NCBI RefSeq assembly: GCF_900496995.4
Contig: NC_044004.1
Span: 78,995,538-79,059,537, forward strand
Direction: 5' to 3'
From: Aquila chrysaetos chrysaetos
Taxonomy: Eukaryota > Chordata > Aves > Accipitriformes > Accipitridae
Length of the DNA: 64,000 nucleotides
The translations under genes were made by a program, and so were the position numbers. The notes below the pieces were generated by a model, which was not told the DNA's origin, made no database searches, and saw only the letters and a list, made by a program, of their open reading frames with translations. Each line of letters begins with the position of its first letter. Within the stretch, counting starts at the first letter, position 1. Positions 53,508-62,456 of the stretch are shown in pieces.

Positions 53508-54766
53508 CAACTGGGAATGAACTCTACAAGTGGATTATGTCTTCCAGTCTGCTGGATGACTATGGGAATGTGACCTGGGTTGCCTTAAAAAAAGTGAAGG
53601 CGTACCAGTGATTTGGATTGTCCCAGGTTCATTGACAATTGCCATGGGGAAGCAATCATTAAATGTTGCAGAAAAGCCAAGCTAAATAGGGGACGTTTCC
53701 TTTCACAGAGAGAGAAAAAAATTCTGTCATAACATCAAGCCGTAATTGAGAAACAGAGTAATGACTAAAGAATCGTAAGAGTCCTAAATTAAATACAACT
53801 GGGACTTCACATTCCTTATGAAAATTAAGGTTTTAGCATGAGATAATTAAAGCAAGGATAGCCAGCTCCTGGTGTGCCAGAACATATAACTCAGCCTGTC
53901 ATCTTCGTTCCTGAGAGTCCCTCAGAGTTGGTCAGGAAGCAGGCTGTCAGCCACACAAATCATTCACTAACCCACAGCAGTCTCCCTGCTGCTCTCCCTT
54001 GCAAGAGCCCCGCAGCCTTCCTCCTGTCATGTAGCTGGACGTGCCCTAAACACAAACTATAGGCATCATCATCGCATGGAGCATGCCCGTTCAGTAATAT
54101 GACAAAAGGAGTTATGTACGTATGTCCTCATCACACTTGACCAGGCTATGGTCAAGTGGTGACTGAAGATTAGTTACACAACAGGTAAGCACACATTCGC
54201 TGGGTGCCTTTGTTGGGGGATATTGGACTGACCTGGCAGAGAAGCTGAGTGACACCAACCTAAATGAAGTGAAGAAAATGAAGACAAGTGTTGTGGAGCT
54301 TAGGACTTGTAACAGGGAAACAAAGATGAGATAATTGGAGAATACAAAGGGAAAAGCAGCAAACACACATTGTCAAATAACTAAACCTTCATGCAAGTGA
54401 ATTATTGCTGGGGGGGAAAGAGAGGAACATCTTGATGGCATGAGAAGAAAAAGAGAGGTGAAGATGAAGAACGTTCCAGTAGAAGAAATACAAAGGTTAA
54501 GACAGACACTACTTCATGGACATAAAAGATTGACCTTTTCAAAACTAATGAATTGACCACAGAAAAATTATGTGTTAAAAGACAAAGGGAAGTATTAGGG
54601 GCTCAGGAGAAAGAAGTATTGAAAATACGCAGCTCTTACCATTAGATTGCATTGCAGCATATATAAGAAATGTAAAGAAAAGTAGTAACACATTGTAAAA
54701 GGGAAATATATTTCCCTAAAGAGAGAGAAGAATTAGAATTCCAAAATGCAAAGGTGGTGTTTGTTT

Positions 54767-54791
54767 GGGGTTTTTTTTTTGGGGGGGGGGG
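54767..54791. repeat. G4-T10-G11 homopolymer array
   Basis: Four G, ten T and eleven G in direct succession. The G11 run is exceptional in this AT-rich region and is a likely sequencing or assembly length error site. Confidence 0.9.
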
Positions 54792-56800
54792 CACACCAGG
54801 GCAGAAACCAGTGTTAACTGTGACACAGAAATGGGGATAGAGAAGTGATCCAAAACTCTGTGAAACACTATGTGCCAGGCTCACTGAAGGAAGCTTAGAG
54901 TTTTAACAGAGGTACTGGGGATCACCACCACCTCTCAATACATCCCAGATGAATCTTGGGAGAAAAAAAGATGGTGCAATTAAGTCTGTTGTTGATAAGC
55001 ATATCTACCAGGTCATATCAACAGGTCTTCAAGCCATCTACCCTGAAATACAGTGAAGTGTATTTGGTAAACCAAGAAGCATTTGCATTTTTTTCTTTCA
55101 TTTGGTTTTAACAGTAACAAAACAGCTGGAGGAGAAATGTGTATATATTAATCATAAGTTCTACTATTCTTGCCTGGCCTCATGCAACAGGGCTTTCAAG
55201 TTCTTATATTTATCACAAAAATGAGCAGCTCTCCAAAAACCTCAGAGGAAGCAAAACCGATGAAAAGCCAAGTGGGAAAAAAAAGCGGGTTGAGACCATT
55301 TTAGGATAGATGAATAAGAGCATGATAGTACATAAGGTTTGAAGCAAACCAGCTGATACTCACAGCTATCTAGCTTCTAAAAGCTGGGCTTCCGATCAAA
55401 ACGCTTCTATTACCATAGGCTTTGAAATACACCGCTCTTACTCAGAAAATATTTTATTCAGAAGACCAATGTATAACACAATCATTTGTGATCAAGACCC
55501 AGAATATAGTTCTCTAGGTGAATAGCTGAATTATTCAGACCCTTTCAGAACTTCAGCACATGATTTCAGGACTATGCTATTTGTTTTAATCACTGCAGCG
55601 TGATTAAAACAGTACTTCCTCTTAGAGCAAAAATTGGAGCCAACAGGTTGAGAAAAAGTATTTTATGATGACAAAATAAGCAATCATGCCATCGAGTCAC
55701 TCTTTTAGCAGCTGGCCTACTGCACTGTGTAACGACCATATGGTTTTTATCCTAGTTTTAAAATACTTCTGTTTTGAATGTCACTTCATTTTAAGGCTGT
55801 TCTGATCAGTTTCTTTCAGGGTCAATATGGGCATTTAATACAGGTATGTCTTAGATGATAAATGTCTATTCATTCTAGACACTTCAGAAAAATCACATTC
55901 AGGAAAGGATTTCATTTGCAGCTCTTGCATGCTCAACAAATCCATTCACTTTCCAGTTTGCACTTACTTGCCTGTCGATTTTATCAGCTGACTAGCTGGC
56001 CACCTAGTTACTATCCCAGTGGACTATGGCTTCCCCTATTCATGATACTATTTAAATATTTCAACACTTCACATTTACTTGCTGTTTCACTCTTTGTCTC
56101 TCTTACCTGTTAACATCTGCCAGTTTCCTCCTTTTGATAGTCACTGCTAGTTGCAGTGTTTTCCTTGGTGTCCCTGTAATAACAGGATTGAAGTGCTTTG
56201 ACCAACTAGCAATTGCCCTTCACTGCAGCAGCCTGACAGAGCAGTGAGCTTGTGGGTTCCCTGCCTTTCTAAATGCCTCTTAACCCCTTTCTTTTTGTGT
56301 TACCTGCTATCCTACGTATTTAAGCAAAAAGCATCTGTTTCATCCCACTTTCCCAAGGTCTCCCTTGCCTGCCTGTTGACAGTGCTTGCAGAATAGACCA
56401 GTTTTATTTTAGATAGCTACTATGTGATTTACATAGCGAACGCTTCCAAAAATCCCCCTTAAACGAGGCACTTGCTTCATTTCATTCGTACCTGGCAAGT
56501 TTCATGTTTAAGTTCAAAAGCGCCTTCATACGGACGAATGCATCTAAACAAACTCCGAAACCGAGCTTCCAACAGCACTTCCACGGCGCGGCCTCACTCC
56601 GCCCCCAGCCTGTGCTTCCCTCAGCCCCGCCACAGGCGACGGCTCGGCCCGCCGCAACGGCACCGAGAGCTGGTGGGAAGTTTAACGCGGGAAGACCTTT
56701 CCTTTCTATCAGGTGGCTCGCCGAGCCAGCCCTCTCTGTCGACGCACAGCACGGCACCCCCGCTTCGCCACCAGAAGACACGCTGGGGCCGGCGGTGGAG

Positions 56801-56834
56801 GGTGAGGTGAGGTGAGGTGAGGTGAGGTGAGGTG
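56801..56834. repeat. GGTGA pentamer tandem repeat in the MAD2L1 CpG island
   Basis: Six perfect GGTGA units followed by a partial seventh (GGTGC), about 290-325 bases upstream of the MAD2L1 start codon. It is a minisatellite-like pentamer array and may vary in copy number. Confidence 0.95.
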
Positions 56835-56961
56835 CGGTCGCGCGCCCTCCCCTCAGCCGCCAAGGCGGCACCGCCCCGCCTCGCGCCCCTCCTGCTAACG
56901 GCCGCCCGCGCGCGCGCACGCGCACCAAGGCGGACGGCTTCCCCCAACGGTCCGCGCACGC

Positions 56962-57002
56962 GGAGGAGGGGGAGGAGGAGGGGGAGGAGGGGGCGGGGGA
57001 GG
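56962..57002 (+). repeat. G-rich purine tract, G-quadruplex candidate, in MAD2L1 promoter
   Basis: Four or more runs of five G, spaced by A or AGGAGGA units, with a single C. The pattern meets the usual G3+N1-7 rule for G-quadruplex formation and lies about 120-160 bases before the start codon. Confidence 0.8.
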
Positions 57003-57124
57003 CCTCCGCTAGCGCGCGTGCGCGGCGACGGGCTGACGAGACGGGAAAGGGGCGTTGTGGCGGGGGCGGGGCTCGGTTTGAACCGGGCGGCGGGGAAAGC
57101 GGCGGCCGCCGCCGCGCAGCCGCC
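56985..57124 (+). promoter_or_regulatory. MAD2L1 proximal promoter / 5' UTR with GC box, E2F-like and CHR-like elements
   Basis: No TATA box is seen. A Sp1-type GC box (GGGGGCGGGG) lies at 57062-57071. A TTTCCCGT-like E2F half-site occurs in reverse at about 57041-57048 (ACGGGAAA). A TTTGAA hexamer, the consensus of the cell-cycle genes homology region (CHR), is at 57077-57082, about 43 bases before the start codon. CHR and E2F sites are bound by DREAM/MuvB complexes that restrict G2/M genes, and MAD2L1 is a known cell-cycle-regulated gene, so the motif set fits. The transcription start is not determinable from sequence, and part of this stretch is 5' UTR. Confidence 0.6.
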
Positions 57125-58971
57125 ATGGCCAAGCAGCTCGGCCGGGACCAGCAGGGCATCACCCTGCGGGGCAGCGCCGAGATCGTCGCCGAGTTTTTCT
57201 GTAAGGGGTTGCGGCGCTGGGGAGGGGGGGCTCGGAGACCGACCGGGGTGGGTGGGAGGGAGGGAGGGAGGGAGGACGGGGCGGCTGGTAGGCCTCCTGC
57301 GGGGCGACATGGCCGCCGGCGGGGAGGGGCGGCCCGGCCGCCTCAGGCACACATCTCCTCCCCACCCCCCTCTCCCTTCCGCGTGTTGCAGCTTATGGAA
57401 TCAACAGCATCCTCTACCAGCGGGGCATCTACCCCCCCGAGACCTTCACCCGCGTCCAGAAGTACGGGCTCACCCTCCTCGTCACCACCGACCCCGAGCT
57501 GAAGAATTACCTCAACAACGTCGTGGAGCAGATGAAAGGTGGCGGGGTGCGGGGAGCGGGGGGGGGGCTTCTTCAAACTGCCAAGCTAGTGCAGCTGGCG
57601 GGAGGCTGCTGTGCCCTCCTTGTTGTGTCTCTGGTGATGCTTCTTGTCTTTCTCGCACTGCAAGTAACCGCTGTGGCTTCTTTCAGAGTGGCTGTACAAG
57701 TGCATTGTGCAGCGCCTGGTGGTGGTGATCTCGAGTATCGAAAACAACGAGGTTCTGGAGCGGTGGCAGTTTGACATAGAGTGTGACAAAACTGCAAAGG
57801 ATGAGAGGTGAGTAACAGTGTTCCTCTATGCCTGCTCTTCCCTCTACCTAGTAGCTGTGCAGGAACAAGATAAATTCCATGTGCATCAGCACTGTTCTGG
57901 TTCCTCAGAGCAGCCGAGACGGCCTTTTCTCAGTTATCAACATGGAAGGTGTTCCTTCAAACCTACTATCTTTCTTACTGCTATTCCTTCTGTTTGTCTG
58001 TAAACCAGTCATTATATGATTGAAGTATACATAATCCTCAGGTGTTGACTTTTAAATTTTTTTTTAAAGCACCAGATCAAAACTTGATTTTTAATCTTCA
58101 ACAAAGTACGTAAAATCTTGTATTGGGTACATGCCCTGAAGAACTACAGCTTTCCTGTTGTTATGCCAAAATGTTCTCATCCATTCTGGACTGAGAATAA
58201 ATGTAACATTCCTTACAAGTACTGTGAAGCTTTACAAACAACAATAAAGGGAAACTGACTATCACTTAATTTTTCTAAGCCTGTCTACCTACGACTTAAA
58301 AGAGTGTCACTACTATAAAAAAATTCTGTAGGAAACAGACCAACAGAGCCTAACAGGGAGAACTGTATTTAAAGAAAACTGTCAGTATAGTAGAAGCTTG
58401 CTTTCTTAACAGAGTTTTCCTATTTTTCCAGTGCACCACGAGAGAAATCTCAGAAAGCTATTCAGGATGAAATTAGATCTGTTATCAGACAAATAACTGC
58501 CACAGTAACTTTTCTGCCACTGTTGGAAACTGCCTGTGAGTATTCCTAACTTCACTAAAGAAATCAAATGCTTCTTTTGGAAAATCTCAACAACTTTTCC
58601 ACTTTTAGAAAATACTTTCTGCTATTTTCTGAGGTTTTTTAATTATTACATGTCATATATCATTACATTTCTGAGAGCATTTTGTTAGACTGAGATCAGG
58701 ACAGAACTCAGGGTGGCTTCTAGAACATGCACTTTAACTTCAAATATACCATCTTCTTATGTATGCATTACTGTTAACTTGTTTCCACTTGCTTACAGGT
58801 GCCTTTGACTTGCTGATATACACAGATAAAGATTTGGCAGTGCCAGAAAAGTGGGAAGAGTCAGGACCGCAATTCATAGCCAATTCGGAAGAGGTTCGTC
58901 TTCGTTCCTTCACTACTACAATCCACAAAGTAAATAGTATGGTGGCTTACAAAAAGGATTCCTTCCCCTAA
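57125..58971 (+). CDS. MAD2L1: MAD2L1, mitotic spindle checkpoint protein MAD2 (5 coding exons, complete)
   Basis: Exons read as 57125-57200, 57392-57538, 57687-57807, 58432-58535 and 58799-58971. All introns are GT-AG (191, 148, 624 and 263 bases) and the joined frame is 621 bases, giving 206 residues plus TAA; the human protein has 205. The whole product is one HORMA domain. Visible stretches matching vertebrate MAD2 include GITLRGSAEIVAEFF, LYQRGIYP, FTRVQKYGLTLLVTTD, VLERWQFDIECDKTAK, EKSQKAIQDEIRSVIRQIT and KWEESGPQF. Arg134 in VIRQI corresponds to human Arg133 at the dimer interface. In the family, MAD2 is catalytically converted from open to closed form at unattached kinetochores, wraps its C-terminal safety belt around MAD1 or CDC20, and inhibits APC/C-CDC20. 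The start sits in a strong Kozak context (gccgccATGg) and has one more N-terminal residue than human. The last residues (YKKDSFP) differ from the mammalian tail. It lies directly in a CpG island and converges with RPL7L1. Identification is from family knowledge and is very secure. Confidence 0.97.
57222..57276 (+). repeat. G-rich tract in MAD2L1 intron 1 with (GGGA)n
   Basis: Contains GGGGAGGGGGGG and, from about 57256, several tandem GGGA units. It is another G-quadruplex candidate on the transcribed RNA, shortly after the first splice donor. Confidence 0.8.
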
Positions 58972-59665
58972 GACATAGCAGGGGTGTTGTATATATCCTG
59001 TCACCTTGTATAGTTTCTGTTCCTAGTGCAGCTGAGTCATGAACACATCATTACTGTTGTTCTTGCTGAAGTATGATACAGAAAAAAGGCAACGTGGTTG
59101 CCTAGGATAATGTGGTGTAACACTAGACTAAGGTGGCATTGTTTTTAAACAGGTCTAAAGATATTCATAACAATAGTTCAATTCTTACATATCTGTACGA
59201 GCTAAACTAATGGTGTGTTAAACTACCACATTCACTAGAAAAACTGTCTAAACCTAGGATCAATTGCTAGAATTGTCTTCAGATCCTGTAATTTTGTATT
59301 TTAAGATTATTATAAACTGCATTCTATTAGCAGGCTTAAGTTCTCTCTGGCACTAAAAAAATATCACACTCCTGTCATGCCAGTTCTTCATGTTAAAAGC
59401 CTGGGCTGTTTTATTACCAGAAACAATTCTAAAATGAATCAACAGAACAATTCTGAAGTTACTTGTACCTCTTTACAATGAAAGCAGCTGTTTATCAGGA
59501 AAATCTTAACGATATGAAGCCTTGTACATTCATTTGACTGCTGGACTCTGCTTCTGGGGATGGTGGTGTTGTTCTAAGTTGGTGCATGTCTCTAGTGTCT
59601 GTCAAGCATTTTCTATGTTTGTATTCTTGTTTTACAAATAAAGCTTGAACTTGTATAGTGTTCTC
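58972..59665 (+). other. MAD2L1: MAD2L1 3' UTR
   Basis: This is about 0.7 kb of AT-rich non-coding sequence from the stop codon to just past the canonical polyadenylation signal at 59637. No intron or further frame is apparent. The exact cleavage site is estimated 15-25 bases past the signal. Confidence 0.75.
59637..59642 (+). terminator. MAD2L1 polyadenylation signal AATAAA
   Basis: A canonical AATAAA lies 666 bases past the stop codon. It is followed by a GT/T-rich stretch (cttgtatagtgttctc), as expected of the downstream cleavage element. AATAAA-like hexamers inside intron 3 (near 58195 and 58241) precede the last two coding exons and are not the main site. Confidence 0.8.
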
Positions 59666-60134
59666 TAATTCCAAGTCTGTAGTACTTCACATTTTAGATG
59701 TTTTTATGGATGCTACATCTTCATTTATAACTGTCACAGAATTAGTACCCTAAAGGCATCCTACTTACTGTTACTTCAACTGTTTTCTCTGAGTCTCAAA
59801 ACAAGTGTTGTGCAGTCAATATGAAATCCAGTCATGGATTAGTAGTTTTCCCGCACTTAAGTCTTCAAATAACAGTATAAATAGGTCACAGTGACCTAAT
59901 GATTAAGCACAGCGCCTTCCATATTTGTTAAATAGCATCGGACTCTTCCTGCATTCTTCACACATTTTGTACCGGAAGAAATTTAGGATTTAAAACTGTA
60001 AGCGTTAATAGAACTTTCAGACACTTCTGTGGTTTTGTTCATTTCCTTCACCAAATGCACTTCAGCCAGAGTATTTAACTTTTCTCATTGTTCTAGAGTT
60101 ATATATAGATATATATATGACTCTTCCTGTTGTA
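59666..60134. other. Intergenic gap between convergent MAD2L1 and RPL7L1 3' ends
   Basis: About 0.47 kb of AT-rich sequence without coding potential. It contains a perfect palindromic estrogen response element (annotated separately) and a short TA-rich run at 60101-60118. Confidence 0.6.
59883..59897. promoter_or_regulatory. Perfect consensus palindromic estrogen response element
   Basis: The 15-mer AGGTCACAGTGACCT consists of two perfect AGGTCA half-sites inverted with a 3-base CAG spacer. This is the classical consensus site for estrogen receptor homodimers and matches the vitellogenin-gene type of element, including the spacer. It is located between the 3' ends of two convergent genes. 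Sequence match is exact; function is inferred. Confidence 0.6.
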
Positions 60135-61146
60135 ACAGTGTAATTTCAAAAGTTTATTTAAAAAACATTGATTACATGTACTCCACCACTATATTACAAA
60201 GTTTCTGGGCTTTCCTATCAGGAAATAGTTCTCTCCAGCAGTCCCAATCTAGCAGAATTGAAAAGGCAGCCTTCTGTAAATCAGCAGCACAAAATCACAG
60301 CTTTTTAAAACACATACAATCTAGGTACTTCCAAAAAACATTACATTATTCACTGCTAGGGCTTGCACTGCAGTAACAGAGGAATACCTAGTGTTTTCTT
60401 CTGCCTGTCTGCAATTTTCTTAAACAGGTGACTGCGCTACCCCTTTACACCTAGGAGGTGCACCTTCAAGCACTGCCCCTGAGGAGGACTGGATCAAAGC
60501 AGTGAGTGCAAGTCAACTGTAACAGAAATTTAAATAAGGAACTGACAACCACTGCTTCATACCAAAGGTGAGATCAGGAGGCGACTTGTACAGAGCCAGC
60601 AGTAGTGAGTATAAAAACCACCCTTATTTTACAGAGGTACAGAAGCCAGACTGCTCCAGGGAGTTCAAGTCACTTCTTTCTTGTACCAAATACAATTTAT
60701 CATCTTCTTTAAGAAGGACCAGCTCCAAGTCCATCTCCAAGTCTGTATATTTTTTCTTTTTTTATAGAGGCACCAACAGTCAAGAGATAGAGTATATCAT
60801 TGCATAGAGATAATGTCCATGAAAACTATATGCAAAAAGGAACAGGTTATAAATCCTGAAGTTTTCACAAAGACCCTGCAGAACAAGAAAGAAAGAAAAA
60901 AAAAGTCACATTAATGCAATCTCCCAGAAGTCAAGCCTTTATAGAGGTGTCCAATAGGATTTGCTGATACCTAATGGAACCCACCCTCTTCATTCGTTTC
61001 CCCTACCTTGGGGATCACTTCTGTAGAGTGAAGAATCAAAAACATAGGTGCCCCCTCGCCCCATCTCCGATGGCAGTATAGTTTTTCTTAGGAAACCAGA
61101 TAAAGGGCAAGATTTAAAAGTTACACAACAGACATTCCTCACCTGA
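60135..61146 (-). other. RPL7L1: RPL7L1 3' UTR (extent inferred)
   Basis: Minus-strand sequence from the RPL7L1 stop codon down to the first AATAAA seen on this strand, about 1 kb away. No other canonical signal was found between. The length is an inference; a non-canonical signal could make the real 3' UTR shorter. Confidence 0.5.
60153..60158 (-). terminator. Candidate RPL7L1 polyadenylation signal AATAAA
   Basis: The + strand reads TTTATT, so the minus strand has AATAAA. It is the first canonical hexamer downstream of the RPL7L1 stop codon. Cleavage would fall near 60130-60140, leaving roughly 0.47 kb between the two convergent transcripts. Confidence 0.5.
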
Positions 61147-62456
61147 CTAGTTCAGCTGACGTATAAGCTGGTTGATTGCTTCACCTCTGCAGCCAGGCTT
61201 ACCCATTTCCTTCAGGAAACCCACTTTGTTACGTGAAGCATGGCGAGCCACTGACAGATGGAATGGCCATAGAAAGTTTGTGACTTGTTTGAAATACTTC
61301 CCAGCTGAGTAGATTTCATGAATAAGGTCTTCCAGGCAAATAATACCATAGTTCCCTGCAGAGAAATTTTTTTTTTTTTTTTTTAAAAACCCAACAAAAC
61401 AAAAAGCACGCCCGCTACAACATATACACAAGATGCCCAACGGTATTATCTTTCCTCACACTACTCCAGAACAGCCAGTTCTCCATCTGCAAGTCTTGCA
61501 AGGTTTTTCTCCCTCCCCTCCCTCTGAGGTCAGATTGCAAACTCTCCACATCAGCCTCTTTCCTTGATTCACTTAATTTTCTCATCCTCTTCCTCACCTA
61601 AATGCTCCTCTATCAGCATATTGTCTGTCAGAGGCATTCTCTTTTTCTTTATCTTGGCTTGACCCCGTTTCAGGATGAGCTCTCGTACAGATTTCAGGTT
61701 AGGGTGTCTGCAAAAACAAAAATCAGATTCTGTAACAGAGAGGCTCGATACAGCCGGAAGTCTCATCCTACTCCTTTGTACAGAGGTGAGAAAGTAACCA
61801 AGTTATTTTTAGAACAACGAGAAAAGGGACACTAACAAGTTTTAGATATAAGTTGACAAAGTTTTGACCATTACTGGAAAAGCCAGCTATAGATTTGTGA
61901 TACCAGAGGGAGAATCAAAAAGCTATGATATTTACATACAAATTGCTATCAAGTCACGGGGCTGGTACTTACCCCCACGCCACATAAGGTTCCACAATCC
62001 GCAGCATCTTCAGCGATAAAGGAGTCAGTTTAACAAATGTTCCAGTGAAATTTTTTCTCAGCCGCAGCAACTCGATCACTCTTCTTACCCTCCTACTCAC
62101 TCCCTTAATACTGAGTCAGAAAAACATTTAGTTTAGTATTAGTAACCACATTTCTCTAATACAGCAACAAAAGGTCTCAGACTACCTACAAGGAGACACG
62201 TCTGGGTTGATCATCCTTCCTTTGCTTAGAAATTATCTGACAGCTACAAATAGCAACAATAATAAAGGTAAGGAGTAACAAAACTTTCTTACTCTACAAT
62301 CCGCACAACAAAGGCTAGTTTGTGCTCCTGAGGTACAGGCGTCTGTCCAGGTCTCTGCTCCATGCGCCTCAGCCGGATGTCATCTCGGTGTTTGCGCCAT
62401 GAATCTCGAACAAAAGCCTCAAGGCGTTTAAACTGGATTTGTTTCCCCTTCTGGTG
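61147..62456 (-). CDS. RPL7L1: RPL7L1, ribosomal protein L7-like 1 (last four coding exons; N-terminus beyond window)
   Basis: Minus-strand exons are 62293-62456, 61973-62110, 61598-61707 and 61147-61355. Phases match across all junctions (164+138+110+209 = 621 bases), giving 206 residues plus stop (TAG). Visible blocks: [106 protein letters not shown] and the terminal [20 protein letters not shown] ... INQLIRQLN. This is the uL30/L7 fold with an RPL7L1-type C-terminus; the [15 protein letters not shown] segment separates it from RPL7 itself. The family (yeast Rlp7 relative) acts in the nucleolus in pre-60S assembly. Human RPL7L1 is about 246 residues, so roughly 40-50 N-terminal residues should lie past base 64000; I saw no plausible exon for them in 62457-64000. 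Intact frame and introns argue against a processed pseudogene. Confidence 0.93.
61367..61384. repeat. Homopolymer T18 (A18 on the RPL7L1 strand) next to last-exon acceptor
   Basis: Eighteen T on the + strand. On the RPL7L1 strand this is A18 sitting just 11 bases before the AG of the last exon, so that acceptor has only the short TTTCTCTGCAG pyrimidine segment. Confidence 0.9.

Larger units (their letters stand above)
45506..56579. other. Gene desert, fourth part, up to the MAD2L1 CpG island: no gene seen
   Basis: About 11 kb of AT-rich sequence with several homopolymer and simple repeats (45637, 48761, 51959, 53470, 54767), a perfect inverted repeat (49140) and a 14-bp tandem duplication (47543). 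The 123-residue minus frame at 48757-49128 has no recognisable domain and ends in phenylalanines coded by the poly(A) run. Confidence 0.7.
56580..57590. promoter_or_regulatory. CpG island spanning the MAD2L1 promoter, exons 1-2 and intron 1
   Basis: Base composition switches abruptly from AT-rich to very GC- and CpG-rich near 56580 and back near 57590. The island covers about 540 bases upstream of the MAD2L1 start, all of exons 1 and 2, and intron 1. It includes CpG-dense runs such as 56905-56930 (alternating CG/CA) and long G-rich tracts. This is the usual unmethylated promoter architecture of a housekeeping or cell-cycle gene. The extent was judged by eye, not computed. Long open frames on both strands here are a by-product of GC richness and are not annotated as genes. 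Confidence 0.9.

Noticed and set aside
56482..57352. Long minus-strand open frames (226 and 243 residues) over the CpG island
   Set aside because: They lie in GC-rich promoter and exon 1 sequence where stop codons are rare, are low-complexity Pro/Ala/Arg-rich, and overlap a well-supported gene on the other strand.
56832..57728. 298-residue + strand frame across MAD2L1 exons 1-3
   Set aside because: It is out of frame with the MAD2L1 exons and reads through introns; Arg/Ala/Gly/Pro-rich composition reflects the CpG island.
60029..60376. 115-residue + strand frame downstream of MAD2L1
   Set aside because: It lies in the convergent RPL7L1 3' UTR and intergenic gap and has no recognisable homology.
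61147..62456. Assignment to RPL7 (canonical uL30) or a processed pseudogene
   Set aside because: The C-terminal [15 protein letters not shown] block and GQAK.K...PLTDN segment fit RPL7L1, not RPL7; intact introns and matching phases exclude a processed copy.
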